Shown piece after piece: positions 44,649 through 51,761 of a stretch of 64,000 nt of DNA (its first letter is position 1; every line of letters begins with the position of its first letter). A model generated the notes under the pieces. The model was not told where the DNA came from, ran no database searches, and was given only the letters and a program-made list of their open reading frames with translations. Made by a program: the position numbers and the translations under genes. This stretch comes from Ornithinibacillus halotolerans (lineage in GTDB: Bacteria > Bacillota > Bacilli > Bacillales > Amphibacillaceae). The stretch covers positions 1 through 64,000 of the forward strand of contig NZ_BMEY01000020.1 of assembly GCF_014637405.1 (NCBI RefSeq), in the 5' to 3' direction.

Positions 44649-44746
44649 GTATCCCTCCTATGCTAGTTATTCTATGAATCTAGCAAATACGTACATTGCG
44701 TTTTTTCCTTCTGAAGTATTAATAGTACTTTAACAATATCAATATT

Positions 44747-45250
44747 CTACAAGGTATTTATAAACTTCTGAATTTGTTTTGAGGACCGCAATATATACAC
44801 TTGTTTATCTTTGGAGATTTCTTTTAGCTTTTCTAAGGTTTCAGGTCGTTTATTTTTCGGGTAATTCCATATCCATTTTAAAAATTGTAAATCAAATCGT
44901 TCATTGCAGCCTTCACCCATATCAGGTCTTGTTTTATTTCGGTACTTCATCATTCTTTTAAAAGCGCGATATACACAGATTACGCGATGAATGTCTAAGT
45001 AGATAATTGTATCTGCAGCTTGCAACCTTATATCTATCGTCCCTCCATAGTTTCCATCAATAATCCATTCTTCTTTTTTCACTAAATCATGTTGTACTTC
45101 AATTTGTTCCTGCCTAGAAACGCCAACCCAATTTGGTTTCCAAAATAATGCATCCAGATGATAGACTTCTATATTTAGCTTTTCAGATAATTTCTTTGCC
45201 AAGGTAGACTTTCCTGCCCCACCTGAACCAATAAGAATAATCTTTTTCAT
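44747..45250 (-). CDS. DNA topology modulation protein-like P-loop kinase (FlaR type)
   Basis: A 167-residue P-loop protein. Walker A is GSGGAGKST (residues 8-16); HLDALFWKPNWVGVS and WIIDGNYGGTIDIRL are the motifs of the FlaR/'topology modulation' family of adenylate-kinase-like proteins. LDIHRVICVYRAFKR fits the lid. The historical name does not establish function. Preceded by a gap of 160 bp. Confidence 0.82.
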   Translation of the reverse strand: MKKIILIGSGGAGKSTLAKKLSEKLNIEVYHLDALFWKPNWVGVSRQEQIEVQHDLVKKEEWIIDGNYGGTIDIRLQAADTIIYLDIHRVICVYRAFKRMMKYRNKTRPDMGEGCNERFDLQFLKWIWNYPKNKRPETLEKLKEISKDKQVYILRSSKQIQKFINTL

Positions 45251-45334
45251 AGGAGCCCTCCTTATTCGACAATCTTTTAGGCTATTGTCTATTTATACTA
45301 ACATAATATTCGAAATAATATTAATGTAATTTAA

Positions 45335-45370
45335 CCATAAGAAAGGAGCTTGAAATCAAGCTCCTTTCTC
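45335..45370 (-). terminator. terminator of the GNAT gene at 45414
   Basis: GAAAGGAGCTT pairs perfectly with AAGCTCCTTTC; modest T-run on the minus strand. Confidence 0.7.
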
Positions 45371-45413
45371 CTAATCTCTTTATATAAAATCATTAATTAC
45401 GTACTTACATTAC

Positions 45414-45956
45414 TTAATCCCATTCATGTTCCAATATGCTATAAAGGAACGAGTCTCGCCATCCATCTTTAATTAGCATATGTTCACGAATTCTACCTTC
45501 CAATGTCATACCAGTTTTCTTTAAAACTTGAATGGAACCAGTATTTCTTGGATCACATGTTGCATAGATACGATGTAATTGAAGTTTTGTAAACCCAAAA
45601 TCAACTAACAGTGTCGCCACTTCTGTTGCAAATCCTTTTCCCCAATAGGCTGGATGAATAATATAAGAGACTTCTCCTACTTTATTCGTTACATCTCTAA
45701 TATTGAGTTCACTAGCCCCCACTAATCTGTTATTATGGATAACTGCAAATACAAATCTTAATCTTGGTTGCTCTTTTGCATCTTTTATTGCTTGATCGAC
45801 ATATGCTATGGATTGTTCTGTTGAATTTGGTCCCCAAGCTTGATACTGGGAAACAATTTCTTGCGAGGCATACTTATGTACGTCAATCCAATCACTTTCT
45901 ACGAGTTCTCTTAACATGATTCTTTCATTAGATAGTGTAATGTTTGTAACGTCCAA
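45414..45956 (-). CDS. RimJ/RimL-type GNAT acetyltransferase
   Basis: A 180-residue protein with NERIMLRELVESDWIDVHKY at the N-terminus, YIIHPAYWGKGFATEVATLL in the acetyl-CoA region, and ATCDPRNTGSIQVLKKTGM. These are classic for the Acetyltransf_3 (RimJ/RimL) subgroup, which often acts on ribosomal proteins or antibiotics. The start is TTG with AAAAGGATGG upstream. Directly downstream of the broken methyltransferase. Confidence 0.88.
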   Translation of the reverse strand: MDVTNITLSNERIMLRELVESDWIDVHKYASQEIVSQYQAWGPNSTEQSIAYVDQAIKDAKEQPRLRFVFAVIHNNRLVGASELNIRDVTNKVGEVSYIIHPAYWGKGFATEVATLLVDFGFTKLQLHRIYATCDPRNTGSIQVLKKTGMTLEGRIREHMLIKDGWRDSFLYSILEHEWD

Positions 45957-45990
45957 TACAATCCATCCTTTTCACGTTGAAGAAGATTAA

Positions 45991-46780
45991 CTATACTTTT
46001 GCCCGTACTATGTAACGGGAATGAGTAATCGGTAAACCATTAACAGTTGCATTGTCCTCAAAAATATGCGTTATTTCTCTTATATTATTATCTTTCAGTG
46101 TTTCATATATTGATGGTTCTTGACCAAAACAACGAAGTTTCAGTACATCTGTAGGGGTCTTAATATATTCAGTGCTATTAAACACTTCTACTTTTTCATA
46201 TGAAAAATTACTATCGGAAAGTCTCTGGTGAATACTATCTAAAATAGGAGTTCCTGCTGAAGGTTCAAAGAGGTTTGGAAATAAAAGTGGTAATTCTTTA
46301 CCTGACTCATCTCCAGGATGAAGTCCAAGTACTTGGCCGCCTTTCTTGATTACATTTCTAAGATGAGGATAGGCGGATATCGGTCCTTTTCTAATGTATG
46401 CACAGTCAAATGCATTCTGTTCAAAAGGTAAACCATCATTTGTACTCCCTACTACAAATGATAGGTTAGGCTTGTTATTTTTTGTAGCTAATTGTAGCTA
46501 ATTGAATAAATTTCTCTGTTATATCAAAACCGACAATTTCTTTTACTATACACGATAGTTGATTCATAAAGTTACCATCGCCACAACCAATATCTAACAC
46601 TTTTTGATTAACTACCATTTCAGTTGCTTCATTATCAAAAATCAATTCTCCATTTGGTTCCAATATGGTCGACATCCACGGATACATATATTTGTTTTGT
46701 AGTTTACTCAGTTGTTCATACCATTCCATTGAATGTGGTCGCAACCATTTCTCTAGTTTTGTAGGATCAATTAATGTCAT
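45991..46780 (-). pseudogene. SAM-dependent methyltransferase, frameshifted by 10-bp duplication
   Basis: The start ATG at 46780 follows AGGAGG. Motif I KVLDIGCGDGNFMNQL and IVGFDITEKFIQLAT are intact. At 46482-46501 the 10-mer TTGTAGCTAA (plus strand) is tandemly repeated, and the frame ends a few codons later. Removing one copy restores an open frame of about 259 residues through FDCAYIRKGPISAYPHL and VIKKGGQVLGLHPGDES to the end at 45991. So this is one gene broken by a simple duplication, which could revert. Confidence 0.88.
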
Positions 46781-46892
46781 CCCATTCCTCCTAGTCTCAT
46801 AATAAGATTCTAATGAGTTAACTGTTTGTACCGTGCAATACAAATGAAGTTAGGAATTGTAACGTTAATAAAACATAACAATTTCTAAAAAC

Positions 46893-47183
46893 TTATTCTC
46901 CTAATTTGGTTAACCATTCTTTCAGTTTACCTTTTTGAAAATAAACTTTTTTATTGATAACAATATGTGGGACATCTGGATGATCTTTAACTAGAGATGT
47001 AGCATCCTCTTTTGCTATCCCAATAAAATAATGTATGTCCTTTTCCTGGATTAATTCATGGTCTTCTTCATTATCCAATGAATCTAGTAATGGTTTTGCA
47101 TCCGCATTTTTGAAGTTTTTCAATCCATCACCGATACAATAACCTGCAATTGCAATTCCTAATGCTAGCCAAAAGAACTCCAT
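46893..47183 (-). CDS. small membrane-anchored HTH-like protein
   Basis: A 96-residue protein. An N-terminal hydrophobic helix MEFFWLALGIAIAGYCIGDG is followed by a linker, and the C-terminal ~45 residues (IHYFIGIAKEDATSLVKDHPD, then KVYFQKGKLKEWL) resemble an excisionase or HTH_17-type winged helix. Membrane-tethered DNA-binding is a guess. The start at 47183 is chosen because conserved-looking sequence begins there and GGTGAG precedes it; GTG/ATG starts further upstream are possible. Confidence 0.65.
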   Translation of the reverse strand: MEFFWLALGIAIAGYCIGDGLKNFKNADAKPLLDSLDNEEDHELIQEKDIHYFIGIAKEDATSLVKDHPDVPHIVINKKVYFQKGKLKEWLTKLGE

Positions 47184-47361
47184 ACTATCACTCACCATCC
47201 AATTTTTTAAAGATACAGATTATCTTGTTGTCCAATAAAGCAACTTAATATTAACATAATGTTCTGCTTTTATGTGTTATTTAAATGTAAATGATTACTA
47301 ATAATAGAATGAATGAGAATACTAATGTCGTTCGACCATTGCCGATTTTTCTTTTTTACCG

Positions 47362-47393
47362 TTGACACTGTGGTGCACTACATAGTTTAAGAT
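47362..47393 (+). promoter_or_regulatory. MerR-type promoter, 20-bp spacer with dyad
   Basis: TTGACA (47362-47367), a 20-bp spacer and TAAGAT (47388-47393). The spacer contains the dyad TGTGGTG-CACTACA (47369-47382, 6 of 7 positions). The merR-type gene starts 22 bp downstream, so this is probably autoregulated. Confidence 0.7.
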
Positions 47394-47414
47394 TTTCTTA
47401 AAAGGAGGAAAGAA

Positions 47415-47774
47415 ATGTATAAAACAGGGGAATTTTCTGAGATGACGGAACTATCAAAAGAGACATTACGCTATTATGCGGAAATAAAATTGTTAGAACC
47501 AGTATATATCGATCCCGATAATGGCTATAAATACTATGACAATAATTCCTTTTTAAATGCAAGACTTCTATTCTTTTTAAGAAAATTTGGATTCACCATA
47601 CAAGAAATGAAACAAGTAATACAAGAACGTTCATTAGATGAACTAGAGGATATTTTAATCGAGAAAAAAGAAAAGTTAGAACTAAAAATCCAGGAAATTA
47701 GGGACTTAATTTTACAAATAGATGCATTTATTGACTATGGAAATGGAGTGGATAGTAATGATTCAGTGGAATGA
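47415..47774 (+). CDS. MerR family transcriptional regulator, short
   Basis: A 119-residue protein. HTH YKTGEFSEMTELSKETLRYYAEIKL and NGYKYYD are followed by a coiled coil (residues ~75-110) but no effector domain. The ATG has AAGGAGG upstream. Its last 17 bp overlap the start of an SRPBCC gene, so the ligand-binding function may be supplied by the neighbour. Confidence 0.9.
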   Translation: MYKTGEFSEMTELSKETLRYYAEIKLLEPVYIDPDNGYKYYDNNSFLNARLLFFLRKFGFTIQEMKQVIQERSLDELEDILIEKKEKLELKIQEIRDLILQIDAFIDYGNGVDSNDSVE

Positions 47775-48210
47775 ACAGATAATTATTCCAGCTAATATTG
47801 AAACCGTATGGAAGCTTTTTCAAGATGAACAAGTTCAGCGAATTATGCCCAATGTCGTTGAAAGAAAACCGTTAGAAACAAAAGAAGGTGTAGTAGGCTC
47901 AACTTACATTGAGACTTATCAAGAAGGAAAGAGACAAGAAACATATACTGGTACATTAGTAGAATATGAAGACACACCAGTGAAAAAGCATAAAATGACA
48001 GAATTTGTTTTAGCAAAAGCGTTCAACATACAAAATACTTTTACATTGGAGAAACTGGATGAACATACGACCCGATTCATCTATGGTGGAAAAAACGAAG
48101 GGATCAATTTCTTAGGACGAGCTTTACTGAAATTAGGGAATACAAGGAATAATAATAAAGTAGTAAATGATTTTCTAGCATTAGTGAAGGAAGAAGCTGT
48201 TAAGGGATGA
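47758..48210 (+). CDS. SRPBCC family protein
   Basis: A 150-residue START/Bet-v1-like protein: IIIPANIETVWKLFQDEQ at the N-terminus, then VGSTYIETYQEGKR and a C-terminal helix NNKVVNDFLALVKEE. The fold encloses a hydrophobic pocket for small lipophilic molecules. ATG 47758 is preceded by GGAGTGGAT. It overlaps the MerR gene and is regulated with it. Confidence 0.85.
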   Translation: MIQWNEQIIIPANIETVWKLFQDEQVQRIMPNVVERKPLETKEGVVGSTYIETYQEGKRQETYTGTLVEYEDTPVKKHKMTEFVLAKAFNIQNTFTLEKLDEHTTRFIYGGKNEGINFLGRALLKLGNTRNNNKVVNDFLALVKEEAVKG

Positions 48211-48219
48211 ATCTAAGCT

Positions 48220-48279
48220 GTAATTTACCCAGGGTAAATTACATGCCAGTTCCTAATAGGAGCTGGCATTGTTTTTTAT
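48220..48279 (+). terminator. tandem hairpins ending the merR-SRPBCC unit
   Basis: GTAATTTACCC pairs with GGGTAAATTAC (48220-48243). A second stem, ATGCCAGTTCCT with AGGAGCTGGCAT, is followed by GTTTTTTAT (48243-48279). Confidence 0.85.
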
Positions 48280-48344
48280 CTTCTGAAAACCTATATGTCT
48301 TCATTAACTGAACTGCAAAAAGAGCTGTTGATTATACCGCATCA

Positions 48345-48902
48345 TTATTCTTGGTTTACTTTCTCATTCTTTAACGTTTCCCACTCTTCTCTTAACATCC
48401 CCATCCGAATGGAATCATAGTATTTCCCTTCGTAGTAGCGCACTTTTCGAATGCGTCCTTCCAACTGCATTCCTAATTTTAATGCAACACGAATCATACG
48501 CTTATTTCCAGACCAAGTCGTAATCCCAACTCTTGTCAGCGGAATGGTATTAAAGATATGATCTCTCCAAAGTTTAAACGCCCGAGTACCTACACCTTTA
48601 TTCCAGTTCTGCCCCTCATGAATGACTATTCCCATTTCCAGCCATCTCTTTTGATCATCTTCATAATAGTAGGAGACGATCCCAAATACATCATCATGGA
48701 CCGTAATTACCCACATACTCTCGGCGCCAATCCATTTTGGTGCGATTTCCATGAACTTTTCGAATGACATCGATTGATGAGGGAAGTAAGGCGCATCCCA
48801 TTTCTTCCACTCTGGAGCATCTTCTTTATAAATTAACTCCCATAACCTTGATAAATCTTTTTCTTCTATTGGACGAATCGCTATTTCTTTATCTTTGTAC
48901 AT
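48345..48902 (-). CDS. GNAT family acetyltransferase
   Basis: A 185-residue RimJ/RimL-like protein: IAIRPIEEKDLSRLWELIYKEDAPEWKKW at the N-terminus, GIVIHEGQNWNKGVGTRAFKLW for acetyl-CoA binding, and TWSGNKRMIRVALKLGMQLEGRIRKV. Similar proteins are annotated generally as N-acetyltransferases; the substrate is unknown. ATG 48902 follows GTGAGG by 6 bp. Confidence 0.87.
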   Translation of the reverse strand: MYKDKEIAIRPIEEKDLSRLWELIYKEDAPEWKKWDAPYFPHQSMSFEKFMEIAPKWIGAESMWVITVHDDVFGIVSYYYEDDQKRWLEMGIVIHEGQNWNKGVGTRAFKLWRDHIFNTIPLTRVGITTWSGNKRMIRVALKLGMQLEGRIRKVRYYEGKYYDSIRMGMLREEWETLKNEKVNQE

Positions 48903-48994
48903 CAAAATCCTCACTTCAATATTATTTTTATCAATCTTACTCTTGTATACATTCTATAAAGATATGAATATTCCTTCTTGACATGGATTCAAAA

Positions 48995-49104
48995 GCTAAA
49001 GTTTGTTTGAATTTGGCTAAAGCTAACCTGAAAGTGGCTAAAGATTAGCGTAAACTGGCTAAAGTTTTGCCTATCTTAGCTAAAGATTATGTTAACTCGA
49101 ATAA
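48995..49104 (+). repeat. 21-bp periodic repeat array (GCTAAAG), copy 2
   Basis: GCTAAAG occurs at 48995, 49016, 49037, 49058 and 49079, again exactly 21 bp apart, ending GCTAAAGATTATGT as in the array at 11.5 kb. A stop interrupts the plus-strand frame. Together with a hairpin and a half element it fills the 340-bp gap between the GNAT and coat-like genes. Confidence 0.85.
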
Positions 49105-49159
49105 AGTGACTCTAGTATTATCGTAAATCCTACTTATCTATCATTAATTCTACCATAAT

Positions 49160-49189
49160 GAAAAGGCTTAATCTCTAGTAGATTAAGCC
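49160..49189 (-). terminator. terminator of coat-like gene
   Basis: GGCTTAATC pairs with GATTAAGCC (49165-49189), with TTTTC on the minus strand. Confidence 0.75.
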
Positions 49190-49196
49190 CTGTAAC

Positions 49197-49237
49197 ATTC
49201 GACAAAATATGCCAAAATCCGGGAGGTGTCAGACACC
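49197..49237. repeat. palindromic REP-like element, right half copy
   Basis: ATTCGACAAAATATGCC to ATCCGGGA then GGTGTCAGACACC (49225-49237). The TTCGAC end faces the terminator at 49165. The head is 4 bp from the stop codon of the coat-like gene. The left arm is absent. Confidence 0.85.
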
Positions 49238-49241
49238 TCTA

Positions 49242-49547
49242 TTAGTAGTAGTAATATGGTGGGTAGGGGTATTCTTGGTAGGGTGGGTATCCTGTTGGTG
49301 GGTAGGGTGGATAGGGGCTATAATTCGAATATGGGTTATATGGATAGTAGTTTGGTGTATTAAATAAAGAGCCGACAAGCAAGCCACCTGCTAGTGCGCC
49401 TAAAAATGGTAATCCACCTTCAAACCCTCCGTAACCATGACCACCACCATGATGTCCACCGCTATGGCCATGTTTAGGCGCTCTCATTACATGATTGTGC
49501 CCATTATAAGGAATTGAATTTTGCTGATACCAATTATTATTTATCAT
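49242..49547 (-). CDS. Tyr/Pro/Gly/His-rich coat-like protein
   Basis: A 101-residue low-complexity protein. His/Gly-rich residues 25-42 (KHGHSGGHHGGGHGYGG) are followed by a hydrophobic stretch LPFLGALAGGLLVGSLF, then a tail of Tyr-Pro-rich repeats ending in PPYYYY. The composition resembles small spore coat or cell-surface proteins of bacilli. No catalytic motif. The second of two adjacent ATGs (49547) suits the GAGGGA site best. Confidence 0.7.
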   Translation of the reverse strand: MINNNWYQQNSIPYNGHNHVMRAPKHGHSGGHHGGGHGYGGFEGGLPFLGALAGGLLVGSLFNTPNYYPYNPYSNYSPYPPYPPTGYPPYQEYPYPPYYYY

Positions 49548-49679
49548 CATTCTTCCCTCATTTCATGAATATCGTCCCTACAGCATATGCGATTGCCTAA
49601 AAAGTAATTGGGCGACTGGTCATGATTGAAGAATATGCATCCTCTTCCACTTTTCATTCAAAAAACATCATTCACCAAT

Positions 49680-49708
49680 AAAAAAAGCGACCAATGACGA
49701 TCGCTTTA
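49680..49708 (-). terminator. terminator of the hypothetical gene at 49736
   Basis: On the minus strand AAAGCGA pairs with TCGCTTT and runs into seven T residues. Confidence 0.8.
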
Positions 49709-49735
49709 CTCCTCTAATTTAACAGTACTTCTAAA

Positions 49736-50725
49736 TTAATCAAATGACTCCCACTCTACATCCAATTGTTCAATTGTTTTCCAAAGACTATTTTCCCCAT
49801 TTATTTTATATAGCGTATCCCCTATATAAATTTGATGCTCAAACACTTCCACTAGAATATCTCTCCATTTCATTGTACTAATCGATATGTTTTTAGCATC
49901 TCCTGCTTGATAGTCTTCCGTTTTTTCTAATTCCATGTCAGATGGTATGTATAACACCTGGTTCACTGTTTCCTCATCTGTTATTTTTACATACTTGATT
50001 GTTCGATCATTAAATACTGTAATACGAATGTCTTTAATTTTCTCCCCATCCAATACTTTAGACAATTCTGCACCAAAAGTGGTTTGGTTTGTCTCTGAAG
50101 GTTTCAAAGTAATTTCCTTTTCTACCTCTATATATAGATGATGTATTTCTATAATTTTCTTTTGAATGCTAGCATACCGATCATAGGCATTTATAAATTC
50201 TTGAATACTACTTAAATCTATATAGTTAATCTCTAACAATGCATCGGCCATTGTTTCTAAATCCTTACTAATCTGTTCATTATCAATAAAACCAATAGCC
50301 TCTTTTAATGCAAATCCACTTTTGGGAGTTTGGGTTATTATAATGCTGGGCGAACCATTCTCGCTCTCTTGCTTCAATAAACTGAACTCATTCATACTTC
50401 CTTTAAAATAGTCGTCTATTTTTTCTAAACTTGGAATCTCCACATCTCCCTTTGGATTAACAGATATAGCTGCCCTTTCTAACAACTCTACAATTCTAGA
50501 CTCTGAATAAGTTAAACCATCGATTAATAAATTATTGAAATATTTTCGATATCCTTCTTCATCTATGTCTAAATCAAACAACTTGTCTGACTGTTCCTGT
50601 TCACTTACTGGTTCTTCCTTTATATGACGAGGAATCGTTTCATCACTTTGCATTACATTAACAAGGATAATAAAAGTTAGTAGTGAGATAGTTAATATGC
50701 TTATTTTACCAAGATTTCTTTTCAC
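49736..50725 (-). CDS. hypothetical exported or membrane-anchored protein
   Basis: A 329-residue protein of no recognised family. N-terminal KRNLGKISILTISLLTFIILVNVM is a signal peptide or anchor without a lipobox. The rest is rich in Glu, Ile and Asp with alternating helix and strand and no Cys. The start is GTG, 8 bp past GGGGGAG. It stands alone with its own terminator. A substrate or structural role outside the membrane is possible, but nothing specific is visible. Confidence 0.75.
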   Translation of the reverse strand: MKRNLGKISILTISLLTFIILVNVMQSDETIPRHIKEEPVSEQEQSDKLFDLDIDEEGYRKYFNNLLIDGLTYSESRIVELLERAAISVNPKGDVEIPSLEKIDDYFKGSMNEFSLLKQESENGSPSIIITQTPKSGFALKEAIGFIDNEQISKDLETMADALLEINYIDLSSIQEFINAYDRYASIQKKIIEIHHLYIEVEKEITLKPSETNQTTFGAELSKVLDGEKIKDIRITVFNDRTIKYVKITDEETVNQVLYIPSDMELEKTEDYQAGDAKNISISTMKWRDILVEVFEHQIYIGDTLYKINGENSLWKTIEQLDVEWESFD

Positions 50726-50932
50726 TTGATGTTCTCCCCCTGGTTTCTGGAAAGTTCTGCTATCTTCACTTTACCATAGTACTTTCATGAAAAACTAGTA
50801 CAGGCTTTTATCTGTCCCACTTTATTGCATTAGATTCATGTATAATTGTAGAGTTAGTTAAAATGGTTAAAATACTACTTATACCTACTTGTTGACTTAA
50901 CAAATATTTCATTGTAAGGAGGTTTCCATACA

Positions 50933-51325
50933 TTGACTTATATACTAATTGGTTTAGGGGGTGCAATCGGAGCAAGTTTGCGTTACTTCGTCTCCATTAT
51001 ATTTCATACTGATCTAGTAGCTTCTTTTCCTTACGCCACATTAACTGTAAACTTAATAGGTTGCCTCATATTAGGCATTTTTTCTTCTGGTTTTGAACTA
51101 AAAAGGAGAATCAATCCAAGGTACTTATTTGCGTTTAAAACAGGTGTAATCGGATCATTTACTACCTTTTCTACTTTCAGTGTGGAGGTCTTAACTATGA
51201 TACAGCATCACCAATACTATCTTACAATTATTTACATATTACTCAGTTCAATACTTGGGCTATTCCTTGCCTATCTTGGCATAAAAATAGGTGAATATCT
51301 TTCGCAAAGGGAAGTAACAAGATGA
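50933..51325 (+). CDS. crcB: fluoride channel CrcB, subunit 1
   Basis: A 130-residue four-span protein of the Fluc/CrcB family. GLGGAIGASLRYFVS at the N-terminus, TLTVNLIGCLILG, and the phenylalanine box motif GVIGSFTTFSTFSVE are complete. It exports fluoride as a dual-topology dimer. The start is TTG with AAGGAGG upstream. It overlaps the second crcB gene by 4 bp. No fluoride riboswitch was recognised upstream. Confidence 0.92.
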   Translation: MTYILIGLGGAIGASLRYFVSIIFHTDLVASFPYATLTVNLIGCLILGIFSSGFELKRRINPRYLFAFKTGVIGSFTTFSTFSVEVLTMIQHHQYYLTIIYILLSSILGLFLAYLGIKIGEYLSQREVTR

Positions 51326-51681
51326 TTAATTTTATCCTAGTAACAACCGGGGGATTTCTTGGGTCTATTGCACGGGCAATAATTTCTAAAAGATATAATA
51401 ATCGGTTTGCACTGAAGCATTTCGGTACATTTCTCGTAAATATAATTGGCTCCTTTTTACTTGGCATTATCATTAATTTACAAGTCCAAACTAGCGTTAA
51501 TCTATTTTTCGGGATAGGCTTTTTAGGTTCATTTACTACCTTTTCTACGTTTAAAATTGAGAACCTGTCATTATTAAATACTGCGAAGCGTAAACAAGCT
51601 TTGTTATATATATCCATAACATATATTTTAGGGATTGGTATGGCTGGTTTAGGGTTTTGGATAGGTCGTATACTTAGTTAG
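51322..51681 (+). CDS. crcB: fluoride channel CrcB, subunit 2
   Basis: A 119-residue homologue of the gene before it, with TTGGFLGSIARAIIS, FLVNIIGSFLLG and IGFLGSFTTFSTFKIE. Paired crcB genes usually encode a heterodimer of oppositely inserted subunits. Its ATG overlaps the upstream stop, so the two are translationally coupled. Confidence 0.92.
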   Translation: MINFILVTTGGFLGSIARAIISKRYNNRFALKHFGTFLVNIIGSFLLGIIINLQVQTSVNLFFGIGFLGSFTTFSTFKIENLSLLNTAKRKQALLYISITYILGIGMAGLGFWIGRILS

Positions 51682-51712
51682 TTGCTACTTGTATTTTCTC
51701 CCTATACAGAAC

Positions 51713-51745
51713 AAAAAAACCCCATCTAACCAAATGGGGTTTTTT
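51713..51745. terminator. bidirectional terminator, crcB pair / zosA
   Basis: AACCCCAT pairs with ATGGGGTT, with T-runs on both strands between convergent genes. Confidence 0.88.
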
Positions 51746-51761
51746 AACAAAAGAAATATAG

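Noticed and set aside
47722-47757. longer start for the SRPBCC gene
   Set aside because: The extension lies wholly inside the MerR gene with no ribosome-binding site; the ATG at 47758 has one.
50850-50932. fluoride riboswitch before the crcB pair
   Set aside because: The conserved GGNGAUGG-type pseudoknot sequence and paired hairpin were not seen in this short leader.
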